Positions 49,171 through 58,168 of a stretch of DNA of 64,000 nucleotides are shown in pieces. Positions within the stretch are counted from its first letter, which is position 1, and each line of letters begins with the position of its first letter. Where the stretch lies: contig JASGMJ010000017.1 in the NCBI GenBank assembly GCA_030156535.1, positions 1-64,000 of the forward strand, in the 5' to 3' direction. Origin of the DNA: Candidatus Sumerlaeota bacterium (GTDB taxonomy: Bacteria; Sumerlaeota; Sumerlaeia; SLMS01; JAHLLQ01). The translations under genes and the position numbers were made by a program. The notes beneath the pieces were generated by a model. It made no database searches. It was not told the DNA's origin and saw only the letters and a program-made list of their open reading frames with translations.

Positions 49171-49196
49171 CTGAGTACCCTTCAAAGGAGACCCCC

Positions 49197-50138
49197 ATGC
49201 CCGACATCGCCCAGGTCCACCATGACGTTGCCCTCACCAACGTCTCCATCGCATACCGCAACGCCGCGCTGATCGCGGGGGACATTGCCCCCGAAGTCGC
49301 CGTCCGGCGTCAGAGCAACCGCTACTTCGTCTACGATCCCGCCCGCGAAGGACTCCGTCCCTCCGACGACCAGCGCGCTCCCGGGGCGGAAGCCAACGAG
49401 GTCGCCTTCGATCTCTCCAGCGACTCGTACTTCTGCGACGACCACGCGCTCGAGAGCGTGATCCCCGACGAGGAACGCGAGAACGCCGACGCGCCGCTTG
49501 CTCCCGAGATCGATCGCGTCGAGTTCCTCACTGACAAGATTCAGCTCAACCGCGAGATCGCTCTCGCCGCACTGCTCAAGGGCGAGGGCGCCATCCCCGG
49601 CACGAGCATCGACGACGCGGCGCAGCGCTGGGATGATCCCGAAGCCGATCCCGTCGATGCCATCGAGGCCGCCCGCGCCGCCATCATTGGGGCGACGCAA
49701 CTGCTGCCCAACACGCTCGTGCTCCCCTTCGAGGTCTACCACCAGGTGCGCAACAATCCGAAGGTGGCCGACCGCGTGGCCTACGCGCGCCTCGGCACGT
49801 TCGGGCCGTCCGAACTGGCGCAGCTCTTCGACGTCGAGCGCGTGCTCGTGCCGCGTGCGGTGCGTAACACAGCGCCGCGTGGCCAGGCTCCCGTGCTCTC
49901 CGGCATCTGGGGCAAGGACGCCTTCCTGATGCACGTGCCCGCGCGTCCGGGGCTGAAGACCGTCGCGCCCGTGCTCACGTTCGCATGGGCACAGGCGGCC
50001 GGCAGCCTTCGTGGCGTCAGCGTGCAGAAGTGGCGCGAGGAACGCCGCAAGGCCACGATGATCCGCGTGCAAAAGTACTACGACCAGAAACTCGTCGCGC
50101 CGGAAGCCGCCTATCGCATCGCCAACGCGGTGAGTTGA
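49197..50138 (+). CDS. Major capsid protein
   Basis: The 313-residue protein begins MPDIAQVHHDVALTNVSIAY after an AAAGGAG site. It has capsid-like segments: NAALIAGDIAPEVAVRRQSNRYFVYD at the E-loop side (about 20-50) and FLTDKIQLNREIALAALL near 105-125, then a beta-rich axial domain with NTLVLPFEVYHQVRNNPKVADRV near 180-200. These match Mu-like and DUF5309-like HK97-fold capsids. The C-terminal LRGVSVQKWREERRKATMIRVQKYYDQKLVAPEAAYRI is split over the last 60 residues. Function is supported by gene order. Confidence 0.85.
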   Translation: MPDIAQVHHDVALTNVSIAYRNAALIAGDIAPEVAVRRQSNRYFVYDPAREGLRPSDDQRAPGAEANEVAFDLSSDSYFCDDHALESVIPDEERENADAPLAPEIDRVEFLTDKIQLNREIALAALLKGEGAIPGTSIDDAAQRWDDPEADPVDAIEAARAAIIGATQLLPNTLVLPFEVYHQVRNNPKVADRVAYARLGTFGPSELAQLFDVERVLVPRAVRNTAPRGQAPVLSGIWGKDAFLMHVPARPGLKTVAPVLTFAWAQAAGSLRGVSVQKWREERRKATMIRVQKYYDQKLVAPEAAYRIANAVS

Positions 50139-50245
50139 TCCCCGCCGGCACACACGACGACGGGACGGGGAGGGGCCCACGCGGCTCTTCTCCGTCCCTG
50201 TTTTGAATCCTTGCAGAACGAAAGCGCCAACAGGGAGGCCGCATC

Positions 50246-50656
50246 ATGTTGGGACTGACCGAACTTCAGAAGGAACTCGCGCCTGGTGTGCTCGCCGGGT
50301 TGGCAGACGATAATGGGGACGGAGCCGCCGACGCCGAGGTGATCGCGGCCATCGCCGCCGCCGCGGAACGTGACGTGCGCCTGCGCGTTGCGGGGACGCT
50401 GAGCCTGCCCGCGGGTGAACTCCCGCCGGCGCTGCGCGACATCGCACTGACGTTCGCCGTCGAACGACTCTACGAACGGCGGCACGAAGTGTTGCCGGGC
50501 GACTGGACGGCACGCGCGCAACGCGCCCGGCTGCTGCTCGCGGAAATCGCCGACGGCCTGCGCCCCGTTGAGGGCGCAACGCGCCGACCCGCCGTGTCTT
50601 CCAACGCCGATCCCCAGGCGCGCCTGGCGCGCACGGATGTTCTCGGCAACCTCTGA
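50246..50656 (+). CDS. gp36-like head-tail adaptor
   Basis: The 136-residue protein resembles Mu gp36/DUF1320 adaptor proteins, which sit under the portal. It is helical: AADAEVIAAIAAAAERDVRLRVAG (about 25-48) and LPPALRDIALTFAVERLYERRHEV (about 58-82) precede a disordered tail. It follows the capsid gene, where adaptors are usually encoded, by 107 bases. Confidence 0.7.
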   Translation: MLGLTELQKELAPGVLAGLADDNGDGAADAEVIAAIAAAAERDVRLRVAGTLSLPAGELPPALRDIALTFAVERLYERRHEVLPGDWTARAQRARLLLAEIADGLRPVEGATRRPAVSSNADPQARLARTDVLGNL

Positions 50657-50676
50657 TTCGCACAAGGAGAGGCACC

Positions 50677-51735
50677 ATGCACACGCTGGCCCAGCGCGAA
50701 GCCATGCTCGTTGATGTCCTGAAGGCCGCACTCCCCTCTTATGGCGTGCGCGGCGCGTTGCCCGGCACGCCGGATTCGGAAGGACGCGATCCCATCTTTC
50801 GGCCGCCCGAGGTCCAGGTGCTCGCAACCGAATGGCTGGCGCCGGAAGACGAAATCGGCCAGGGGGGTGGCGCACAACGTTGGACCATCCGCATCGTCAA
50901 CAACGACGCACACGGGGCAGCGGCGCGGCGAATTGGGGACGGAGTCGCGGGCGTTGTGGCGCCGGGGCTTCATCCCGCTGCGGAGTGCGTGCGCGAAGCC
51001 CTGGCTGGCCTTCGCCTTGCCGGGGATGCATCGCCGTTACTGCCGCTGGGCGGAGCGTTCGTGAACACGAGGCCATCGTGCGCGGTGTGGGACGAGCACT
51101 TCGCCGAGTACCTGCCGCTGCCGGGGCACGCGCGCCCAGCGCTTGCATCGGGCATCGAACAAGTGGGTGTGCTCGCGGAGAGCGCAGATGCCGGAGCCTC
51201 CGAACTCACCGGCACGCAGGCACTCGACGTGTCCGACCTCATCGTCGTCGGAAGCGGGGGGATCACTGAGTTTCTCGGCGCGGTGCAAAGCATCAACGGC
51301 ACGCGCTTCACGCCGGAGCGTGCTTCGTCGCACGAGCTTCCCGCGGGTGCGACGCTCTGGCGCCTGACCAACGCACTGCGCTTTCCGGCAACGCCCACGC
51401 CAGGCACGGCGGACCAAGTTCTGGCGGGCGTACGCGTGGATTTCGACCTCGCGGGCGGGCGCCACGCCACACGGTTGAGTTCATCAAGACGCCGCATCAC
51501 GAGGCGCTTTGCACCCGTCCAGCGCGTCGAAACGGAGGAGGCATTGCGCTCGCCGCTGCTGAACGGAGAAGCGCACCCGCTGCTCTACGCGGAACACGAT
51601 GGCCGCGTGTGCGTCGTGCACCCCGATGGCGAGCCAGAAGAGACGGAACTCGGCTTCGACCTCGTTGCCCTTGAACTTGCCTTCCTGGCAACGGACGCGC
51701 AATCGATGCAAACCTACGAGGAGCCCGAAGCATGA
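50677..51735 (+). CDS. Unknown structural protein of the cassette
   Basis: The 352-residue protein begins MHTLAQREAMLVDVLKAALPSYGV, which resembles neck or gp37-like proteins (minor tail assembly). The middle has strands and Gly-rich turns (LDVSDLIVVGSGGITEFLGAVQSING near 185-210) and a second half that may be a beta-sandwich. The gene overlaps the next by four bases (ATGA). I do not recognise a family; a virion-associated role is inferred from position. Confidence 0.55.
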   Translation: MHTLAQREAMLVDVLKAALPSYGVRGALPGTPDSEGRDPIFRPPEVQVLATEWLAPEDEIGQGGGAQRWTIRIVNNDAHGAAARRIGDGVAGVVAPGLHPAAECVREALAGLRLAGDASPLLPLGGAFVNTRPSCAVWDEHFAEYLPLPGHARPALASGIEQVGVLAESADAGASELTGTQALDVSDLIVVGSGGITEFLGAVQSINGTRFTPERASSHELPAGATLWRLTNALRFPATPTPGTADQVLAGVRVDFDLAGGRHATRLSSSRRRITRRFAPVQRVETEEALRSPLLNGEAHPLLYAEHDGRVCVVHPDGEPEETELGFDLVALELAFLATDAQSMQTYEEPEA

Positions 51736-53858
51736 TCGCGTTGCCCGAGAACCGTTTCCGCACGTTTGCGGAGCTGCGCACCTGCTCGGTTGAAGTCATC
51801 GCGAACTCCACAGCGTTCTTCTTTGAGGAGCGTGCGCTGCTTGCTCTTCCAGCGTTCTCGCTGGTTGCGCGGCGCACGTGGAACAGCGGCGTGCGTCACG
51901 AGGCGCACGGCTCGTGCCGCGTGGAAGTGGCGGCTGGCGATGCGAACACGGCGGCGTTGCTTGCGGCGTTGCGCACGGGGGACGAAGCGCTGCTTCGTTT
52001 GTCGCTTCGGCTGGATGACGACTCCGTGGTGTTGTTCGGCGGCGAAGTGGTCGAATGGCAGCGCGACGGGCGGGTGCTGGCCGTGGAGGCGCGTGTGTCG
52101 TGGCCGTGGAATCCGCATCAGACGTTGTGCCGCGACCTCGCGTTGCTGGCGGAGGGAATCGCGGCGGAGGCCGAACCCGGAACGTGGCTGCCCCAGGTGT
52201 TCGGCGCCGTGACAAGCGTCGCCGGAGTGCCGCTCTTCCCGCGCCAGAACATCCGCGCGGCAGCTCCCATCGCCGTGGGGGACGACGCGATTCTGCTCGC
52301 TGCCGTGCCCGCGTGGCCCGCGCAGGGGCGGGTGCAGATCGGCGACGAGGTGCTGACGTATGGAGCGCTGCTCGACGATCCACCGCGCTTGTCCGCGCTC
52401 GTTCGCACGGAAGCCCGTGCTCATGCTGGGCGGCCTCGCGTCCATCTCATCCCCGGCGAACCCGCGTGGATCGTTGCGGATCACGCGGCGGATGTGACGG
52501 CGTTGCGCACGGGGACGGAGGACGGCGCGGCCGTCACACAGGCCGTCGTGGAACCTCGCACGGTCTCCGGTCGCCCGGCGACGGCTGTTGTCATGGAGCG
52601 TCTTCCGTTTGAAGTGCGGCACGCCCCGTTGCCAACGATCTTCGCAACGACCCCCGACGCAGCCGACTGGGCGATCGACGGTGCCTCCACGGCGCTCGAT
52701 CCCGCAGAAGCATTTTCCGAGGACGACGCTGCCTTCTTCTTTCCGACGGCCCCACTCCTGATCGCGGACTGGAACCGCGACGTGCTGCTGGAATCCGTTC
52801 GGCACGCGCTGCTGTTGCGGCTGGTGCTCGCTTTCGAAATCGACACGAATGCGTTCTGGCAGGAGGGCACCGTGCTGCGCGTCACGCTCTCGCGCGCGGG
52901 GAGGACGGTCGTGCATGATTTCACCGGGCTGGACGAGGGAGCGAACGAGGTGCCGGAGACGTTGAGCAACGTTGAAGTGGAAGTGGATGCCAGCGGGCTG
53001 TTCGATGCGGAGCCGGCGTGGGAGGTGCTCTCTCCGGGGTCCGGGTTGCTCACGGTGCGCTTCGAGCTCGTGAATGCGCACGCCGCACTCGCGCTCTCGC
53101 TCAGCCATGTGCAGTGGAAGGCGGAAATCCGCGCAGCAACGTACGCGGAACCGACAACGCACCTGTTCGCAGACGTCACCGGGCGCACGGCGGAGGCGGA
53201 CGGGCTGTGCGATCCGGCGGAGGTGCTGGAGGAGCTGCTGCTCCACGCGGACTTTGCAGAATTGGGGACGGAGTCACTGAACGCGGCGGAGCTCGCTGTC
53301 ATTTCCGCGCGCGCCGCGCTCCAGGGACGGCGTTTCCGGCGTCTCATCGCCAGCTCCGAAACGTTGCAGACGGCCGTGCTCGCGGCGTTGACGGAAGCGG
53401 GAGCCTCGCTGGTGCCGCGTGGGGGCCAATGGGCCGTCGTTGATGCGGAGAGCCCCGCCGCCCTCCCCGCCGACGCAACGCTCGCTCACGCGGCCCTGCT
53501 CGAATTCCCGGAAGCGGAAATCGGCGCGCCCGCGCCGCTGCGGGGCGAGACGCTGTCCTTGATCGACGAAGACGGCGCCGTTGCCGCGCAGGTGGCCCTC
53601 GGCAATGGCGACGGCACGGTGCGCGTGGGAGTGCGCTGGCTGGCGGCCGGAGCGGAGAGCCTGGCCACCGCGCTCGCCTCCGAGTTCACCGCTGCGCGCC
53701 GCGCCCAGCAGGTGACGCTGGCCCCCGAATGGATGGCCCTGGGCTGCGGCACGACCGTGAACCTCGCCGCGCCGTGGGGCCCGGAGACCGTCCGCGCCCG
53801 CGTCACCGCCCAGTCACTGGGCCGCGACGGACGCCTTCGCGCGGAAATCACGGAGTGA
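51732..53858 (+). CDS. Large unknown structural protein of the cassette
   Basis: The 708-residue protein starts in an ATGA overlap with the previous gene. Segments such as SVEVIANSTAFFFEERALLALPAF, VLFGGEVVEWQRDGRVLAVEARVSW and LAPEWMALGCGTTVNLAAPW suggest repeated beta-sandwiches. The first 150 residues look like a tail-tip or baseplate hub domain. Ala/Val-rich composition and the absence of coiled coil argue against a tape measure. The family is unknown. It is the last gene before the hairpin and tRNA. Confidence 0.55.
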   Translation: MIALPENRFRTFAELRTCSVEVIANSTAFFFEERALLALPAFSLVARRTWNSGVRHEAHGSCRVEVAAGDANTAALLAALRTGDEALLRLSLRLDDDSVVLFGGEVVEWQRDGRVLAVEARVSWPWNPHQTLCRDLALLAEGIAAEAEPGTWLPQVFGAVTSVAGVPLFPRQNIRAAAPIAVGDDAILLAAVPAWPAQGRVQIGDEVLTYGALLDDPPRLSALVRTEARAHAGRPRVHLIPGEPAWIVADHAADVTALRTGTEDGAAVTQAVVEPRTVSGRPATAVVMERLPFEVRHAPLPTIFATTPDAADWAIDGASTALDPAEAFSEDDAAFFFPTAPLLIADWNRDVLLESVRHALLLRLVLAFEIDTNAFWQEGTVLRVTLSRAGRTVVHDFTGLDEGANEVPETLSNVEVEVDASGLFDAEPAWEVLSPGSGLLTVRFELVNAHAALALSLSHVQWKAEIRAATYAEPTTHLFADVTGRTAEADGLCDPAEVLEELLLHADFAELGTESLNAAELAVISARAALQGRRFRRLIASSETLQTAVLAALTEAGASLVPRGGQWAVVDAESPAALPADATLAHAALLEFPEAEIGAPAPLRGETLSLIDEDGAVAAQVALGNGDGTVRVGVRWLAAGAESLATALASEFTAARRAQQVTLAPEWMALGCGTTVNLAAPWGPETVRARVTAQSLGRDGRLRAEITE

Positions 53859-53933
53859 GCCGCTTCCCGTGCCAACGGCAGGCGAGGCAAAACCGTGGTT
53901 GACGGCAGGCCGGTCGATTGGTGAAGACACCCT

Positions 53934-53967
53934 CCCTTTCGCGGACGCCTTCGGGTTCCGCGAGGGG
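53934..53967 (+). terminator. Hairpin ending the cassette
   Basis: TCGCGGA/TCCGCGA, extended by CCC/GGG, surrounds an 11-base loop. It lies between the last cassette gene and tRNA-Ser without a T-run. Confidence 0.5.
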
Positions 53968-53972
53968 CGTGC

Positions 53973-54062
53973 GGTGGAGTGTCCGAGTGGTTGAAGGAGC
54001 GCGCCTCGAAAGCGTGTGTGCCCGTTCGGGTACCGTGGGTTCGAATCCCACCTCCACCGCCA
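53973..54062 (+). tRNA. tRNA-Ser(CGA)
   Basis: The acceptor arms GGTGGAG and CTCCACC pair, the anticodon loop reads CTCGAAA with anticodon CGA, and TTCGAAT forms the T-loop. A long variable arm (about TGTGCCCGTTCGGGTACC) is typical of serine tRNAs. The discriminator is G and CCA is encoded. Confidence 0.97.
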
Positions 54063-54242
54063 GTTCTTCAAACCCCTGATTTCAGTTCCGTTACGGCTTC
54101 CCCGCTCTGGCACGTTGCCAGAATGGTCGCGACAGCATATTCCCCTGCGCCCGTTCGAGGGGGCTTGCGCCTGCACGGCCGCAGCTCCAGCCGTACGCGC
54201 GCAGAGTCGTGGAATCGCCCTCCCCCGCCGGGGAGAGGATCA

Positions 54243-55418
54243 TCAAGCGAACAGGAGTGAGGGGCGCGTGCGGTCTCGAATGAAGACGTGCTCGAGAGTC
54301 AGGGCCACGAGGCCTTCAAGCGCCGCCTCGGCCTGGCGGGCAGCTTCGACAAAGCGCACGCGGCCGAGTCCCGCGACGCCATAGTGCTTTCTGAAGTCGC
54401 GCTCCAGAGCCTCCGTAAAGGGCGCCGAGTTCTCTGGCGGGATGATGCAAATCACAATGGCGTCGGGGTCCATGAAGGCGGCGAGCTCGGCCAGGAAACG
54501 CCCCACCACGTCGGAGATCGCGATCATTGCGTCTGTTGCTTTGCGGTCTCCCTTTTCAACGGCCTTCATCAGGAGTGTGAGGGCGTTTTGCCCGTCGGGA
54601 GTGGAGACCATGTCCATGAGGTCACGTTCGCGCAGGATTCGCGTGAAGCGGCGGACAATGGCAGGGGCGATTTCGCCGGAACAGTGATGCGAGCCGTGCC
54701 AGAGACGGCCGTTTTGGACAAAGGCGCCGCCGATGCCCAAGGGGAGGTCGGGCCCGGTGCCCCGGCCACGGATCATCAGGTACATCAGGCTGTCGAAGCC
54801 CGACCCCTGGGCTTCGTGATGAGACCATTCGGCCAGTGCCGCGGCGTTCGCGTCGTTTTCGAGAAACACCGGCTTGCCGAAGCGTTCCTCCAAGGGGTCC
54901 TTGATGTTGATGTGGCGCCAGTTGTGGTAGAGGTTGAGAAGAATCCATCCGTTCTCGTGTTCGATGATTCCGGGGCAACTGACGGCGATTGCGATGACCT
55001 GCTCGAAGCGGGCCGGATTGGTGTCCCGGGCGGCCTCGATCGCCCGGAAGAGCAACTTCATCGGGTCGTCACGGCGCTTCACCCGAAAGGTCAGGCGGTC
55101 CAGAACCGTACCGGCAAGATCAGTGATCGCCAGGTTCAGCTCTTCTATCCCAATCTCGACAGCAATGAGGGAGCGGGCGGAATGGCGCACCCGCAAGTGT
55201 ACGGGCCGGCGCCCTCCGCGCGCGCTGGCTTTTCCTTCCTCCACTTCCTCGACGAGCTGGCGTTCGAGGAGTTCCTTGAGAATGTGGGTGATCGCCGAGC
55301 GGTCGAGCCCGGTCTGTTCCGCAATCAACGCACGGGAAATCAACGGATTGCGGTGAATCACCGAGAGAACCATGGATCGGTTGATCTGCGATGAAATTGA
55401 CGTGTTCAGCTTAAGCAT
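54243..55418 (-). CDS. ROK family transcriptional regulator
   Basis: The 391-residue protein has an N-terminal winged helix (SMVLSVIHRNPLISRALIAEQTGLDRSAITHILKELLE, split over 15-52) and a C-terminal ROK sugar-binding domain. ENDANAAALAEW near 205-216 contains the kinase-fold asparagine-aspartate. The ROK zinc motif CxCGxxGCxE is absent; the region reads HHCSGEIAPAIV. It therefore cannot bind zinc as NagC or XylR do. Divergent orientation to the glucosaminidase gene suggests control of that operon. ATG 55418 (MLKLNTSIS) is chosen over an upstream frame to 55703. Confidence 0.88.
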   Translation of the reverse strand: MLKLNTSISSQINRSMVLSVIHRNPLISRALIAEQTGLDRSAITHILKELLERQLVEEVEEGKASARGGRRPVHLRVRHSARSLIAVEIGIEELNLAITDLAGTVLDRLTFRVKRRDDPMKLLFRAIEAARDTNPARFEQVIAIAVSCPGIIEHENGWILLNLYHNWRHINIKDPLEERFGKPVFLENDANAAALAEWSHHEAQGSGFDSLMYLMIRGRGTGPDLPLGIGGAFVQNGRLWHGSHHCSGEIAPAIVRRFTRILRERDLMDMVSTPDGQNALTLLMKAVEKGDRKATDAMIAISDVVGRFLAELAAFMDPDAIVICIIPPENSAPFTEALERDFRKHYGVAGLGRVRFVEAARQAEAALEGLVALTLEHVFIRDRTRPSLLFA

Positions 55419-55746
55419 CGGGCCGCATTCCTCCCGCAAATCGAGGCCTGCGCGAAGGCAGCGGGCAACGGGTATGTTGAGGCGGACCCGGCTCCGGGAG
55501 AAGTCTTCGATCCCCGGTTGTCTGCCCTCGGTTTGGTGGCTGTGGGCTGCGGGCTGCGATTGAGACCTGACATGCGAATTTGCCTTCGCCCTGCCCCACT
55601 GCCATGCAGGCGGGGTCACCTGTTCACGGAATCCGCGCCCCCCCCCGCCGACTCCGGGCAGATTGTGAAGAATACTCCTTGACGGAATCATGGTTGCTTG
55701 CAACAGTCAACCATTAGCCACCAACTTCATTCGGAGGAACGCAACC
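55419..55746. other. Divergent control region of the ROK and glucosaminidase genes
   Basis: This 328-base region contains CCCCCCCCC near 55639, TTGACG at 55679 and the palindrome at 55693. No gene is supported. Confidence 0.5.
55693..55704. promoter_or_regulatory. Candidate ROK operator
   Basis: GTTGC-TT-GCAAC is a perfect 12-base palindrome, flanked by a larger ATGGTTG/CAACCAT repeat (55690-55714). It lies about 42 bases before the glucosaminidase start and just after TTGACG. Confidence 0.35.
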
Positions 55747-58008
55747 ATGGCACTCCCTTGGGCTGGAGCCTTTGCCGCCGCGAAACCGATCCGTTCGACA
55801 CTTCTGCTGCTGTGCATGCTGTTCACTCTGTTGCTGCGCGATGCGGGAGCCCAGTGGGATTGCTACAATCCACAGCCCGGCCATCCGACGTCGGCGGAGA
55901 AGACGGCCTACGTCAACGAAATCAAGGCCTACGCGCGCGAAGCCGAATCCACCTACGGCGTTCCGGCCGCCGCCCTGCTTGCCATGGCATGCAACGAATC
56001 CGGCTATGGGTGGACGCGGATCGGCTTGTACGCCAACAATCTGTTCGGCTGGAAGTATTACAGTGCCTCGGCGGCGGGTGGCCGTTCGTACTGGACGCTC
56101 GACTGCCAGCCCTCGTGGGATCCGAACAACAAGTACGTCGCCTTTGACAACCGCCGCGACTGCGTTCTGTTCATTGCCATGAAGCTCTCCACCATGTCGA
56201 TCTACAAGGACGACACGGACCGCTATGTGTCGGACATTCGTTCCGGCGTGCCTGTCCAGACGGCTGTTGATCGCTGGGTCGCCGGCATCCAGGCATCGGG
56301 CTACAACCCCTATGCCGACTATGTGGCGACCACCAAGTCCTATCTGAACAACTACATGTCACCCAGTTCCACCTATTCCTCGACCTACAATCTCTATCAG
56401 CATTCCCCGGTGACGGGAGCGGTGGAGAACGTCTGGGTCTCGATCGACGCTCCCGTTCCCCAGGACATTGTTTCCGGCAACGTGACGTTCAGCGCCTCTG
56501 TTGGGGGCGGCACAGTGGACACGGTGAAGTTTTACAGCCGTGCGGATGGCGCGGCGAGTTGGTACCTGATCAACACCGACACGTCCCCGCCCTACTCGTG
56601 CAACTGGGGAACGGACCCGTGGGTCGCCGATGGGCTCTATGAACTGAAGGCCGAGGCGTTGGATGGCACGACGGCGAAGGCTGCGGGAATCATCAAGGTT
56701 TCGGTGGACAATCAGGCCACTGCGGTCGCCATCGAATCCCCTGAGGAAGGCGACGTTCTGGAAGGCACCGTTGCGATCAGCGCCCTGGTGGCGGGCTCAG
56801 GGGTGACCTCCGTGCGCTTCTACACGCGCGCCGCCAATTCCGAGGCTTCCTGGTATCTGCTTGCCACTGACACCTCTGCGCCCTATGCGGCGAACTGGGC
56901 CACCGATCCCTATGTTCCCGACGGTGATTACTATATCAAGACCGTGGCCCATGCGGGGACGACGGTCGTCGCGGAAGACTACATTGCCGTCACCGTGAAG
57001 AACGCCGAACCCCAGACCTACTGGGTCGAGTTCACTGCTCCCGCCAACTACCAGCAGGTTTCGGACACCGTTGTCCTGGCTGCCACGGCTGCGGGAAGTC
57101 CGAACGACAATGTGACGGCGGCGAAGTTCTACAGCCGGGCCGCCGATTCCTCGGGAAGCTGGTATCTCATTTCGACCGATACGACGAAGCCTTATCAGAT
57201 CAACTGGACGACCTCTCCCTACGTTCCCGACGGCAGCTACGATCTCAAAGTGGAAGCCTATGCCGGAGCGACGAAGGCCGCCGAGAAGACAATCAGGGTC
57301 GTTGTGGAAAACACGGACACCACGCCCCCCGCCGTTTCCTTCACGGCTCCGCTGGCCGGCGCCGTGGTTGCTGGCGATGTCACCCTCAGCGCCACCGCCT
57401 CCGACGCCAGCGGCATCGCCCGCGTCGAGTTCTACAGCAACGGCGGCAACTACCTGCTTGGAACCGACACATCCGCGCCGTACTCACTCTCCTGGGCAAC
57501 CGACCCATGGGTCTCCAATGGGTTCCAGGAACTGCGCGTGCGCGCCTACGACAACGCGGAGAACGTCAAGGAAGCCACCATCATCGTGACCGTCGACAAT
57601 CCCAGCGGAGGCATCACGCTCAACAACGGAATCGACAATACCGCGATTGCCTTCTCAACTGGCGGGAGCGCCAACTGGTACGGAGACGATCACTTCTATT
57701 TCACCGGAGGCGACTCCATCCGCAGCGGAATGATCGGGCACGGCCAGTCCAGCCATGTGCAGTTCACCGCCGCTGGAAATCAGACGCTGCGCTTCAAATG
57801 GCGGGTCAGCTCACAGTCGGGCGGCGACTATCTGGAGCTGTGGATCGACGGCGTGCGAAAGAACCGCATTTCCGGCGACACCACCTGGGCGTCGCAAGAC
57901 TGGTGGCTGCCCGCTGGAACACACACCGTGAAGCTTCAGTACATCAAGGATTCGAGCGGCATCGCGGGACTCGATGCGGGCTGGGTGGACTACTTGCGGC
58001 TCGAATAG
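55747..58008 (+). CDS. Secreted glucosaminidase-like protein with Ig-like repeats
   Basis: The 753-residue protein has a signal peptide (TLLLLCMLFTLLLRDAGA). Residues about 50-205 resemble GH73-type glucosaminidase/FlgJ-like lysozyme folds: YGVPAAALLAMACNESGYGWTRIG holds the probable catalytic Glu84 and ANNLFGWKYY follows. Four Ig-like or Big-type repeats, about 95 residues each, begin near 229, 325, 420 and 521 (each with VKFYSRA- or VRFYTRA-like strands and a SWYLxxTDTSxPYxxxW motif). A C-terminal jelly-roll-like domain (620-753) may bind carbohydrate. CGGAGGAACGCAACC precedes the ATG. It should cleave peptidoglycan or chitin-like polymers. Confidence 0.78.
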   Translation: MALPWAGAFAAAKPIRSTLLLLCMLFTLLLRDAGAQWDCYNPQPGHPTSAEKTAYVNEIKAYAREAESTYGVPAAALLAMACNESGYGWTRIGLYANNLFGWKYYSASAAGGRSYWTLDCQPSWDPNNKYVAFDNRRDCVLFIAMKLSTMSIYKDDTDRYVSDIRSGVPVQTAVDRWVAGIQASGYNPYADYVATTKSYLNNYMSPSSTYSSTYNLYQHSPVTGAVENVWVSIDAPVPQDIVSGNVTFSASVGGGTVDTVKFYSRADGAASWYLINTDTSPPYSCNWGTDPWVADGLYELKAEALDGTTAKAAGIIKVSVDNQATAVAIESPEEGDVLEGTVAISALVAGSGVTSVRFYTRAANSEASWYLLATDTSAPYAANWATDPYVPDGDYYIKTVAHAGTTVVAEDYIAVTVKNAEPQTYWVEFTAPANYQQVSDTVVLAATAAGSPNDNVTAAKFYSRAADSSGSWYLISTDTTKPYQINWTTSPYVPDGSYDLKVEAYAGATKAAEKTIRVVVENTDTTPPAVSFTAPLAGAVVAGDVTLSATASDASGIARVEFYSNGGNYLLGTDTSAPYSLSWATDPWVSNGFQELRVRAYDNAENVKEATIIVTVDNPSGGITLNNGIDNTAIAFSTGGSANWYGDDHFYFTGGDSIRSGMIGHGQSSHVQFTAAGNQTLRFKWRVSSQSGGDYLELWIDGVRKNRISGDTTWASQDWWLPAGTHTVKLQYIKDSSGIAGLDAGWVDYLRLE

Positions 58009-58168
58009 TCCTCTCGAAGCAGAAAGAGGGACCGCCGGCCTGCGGGGAGGACGTTTCCGGTTTTGCGATTCGCTTTGACACCCGCGCAGGATGGTTGAAC
58101 ACTTCAACCAACCACGCAATTCCGGCTCCAAGACGACCAGAACCGCCAGCAGGGGAACAGGTAACAGC

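Larger units (their letters stand above)
45861..53858 (+). mobile_element. Compact Mu-like head-gene cassette
   Basis: Seven consecutive plus-strand genes encode a phage portal, protease, decoration protein, major capsid, gp36-like adaptor and two large unknown proteins. No integrase, terminase, tape measure, tail-sheath, lysis or repressor gene is present. It ends 114 bases before tRNA-Ser(CGA). Its base composition resembles the host and its spacers contain host-type dispersed repeats, suggesting long residence. Confidence 0.75.

Noticed and set aside
45861..53858. Complete active prophage
   Set aside because: Terminase, tape measure, tail, integrase and lysis genes are not present.
53848..54057. 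A short minus-strand frame over tRNA-Ser
   Set aside because: It is the usual spurious frame created by tRNA-Ser sequence.
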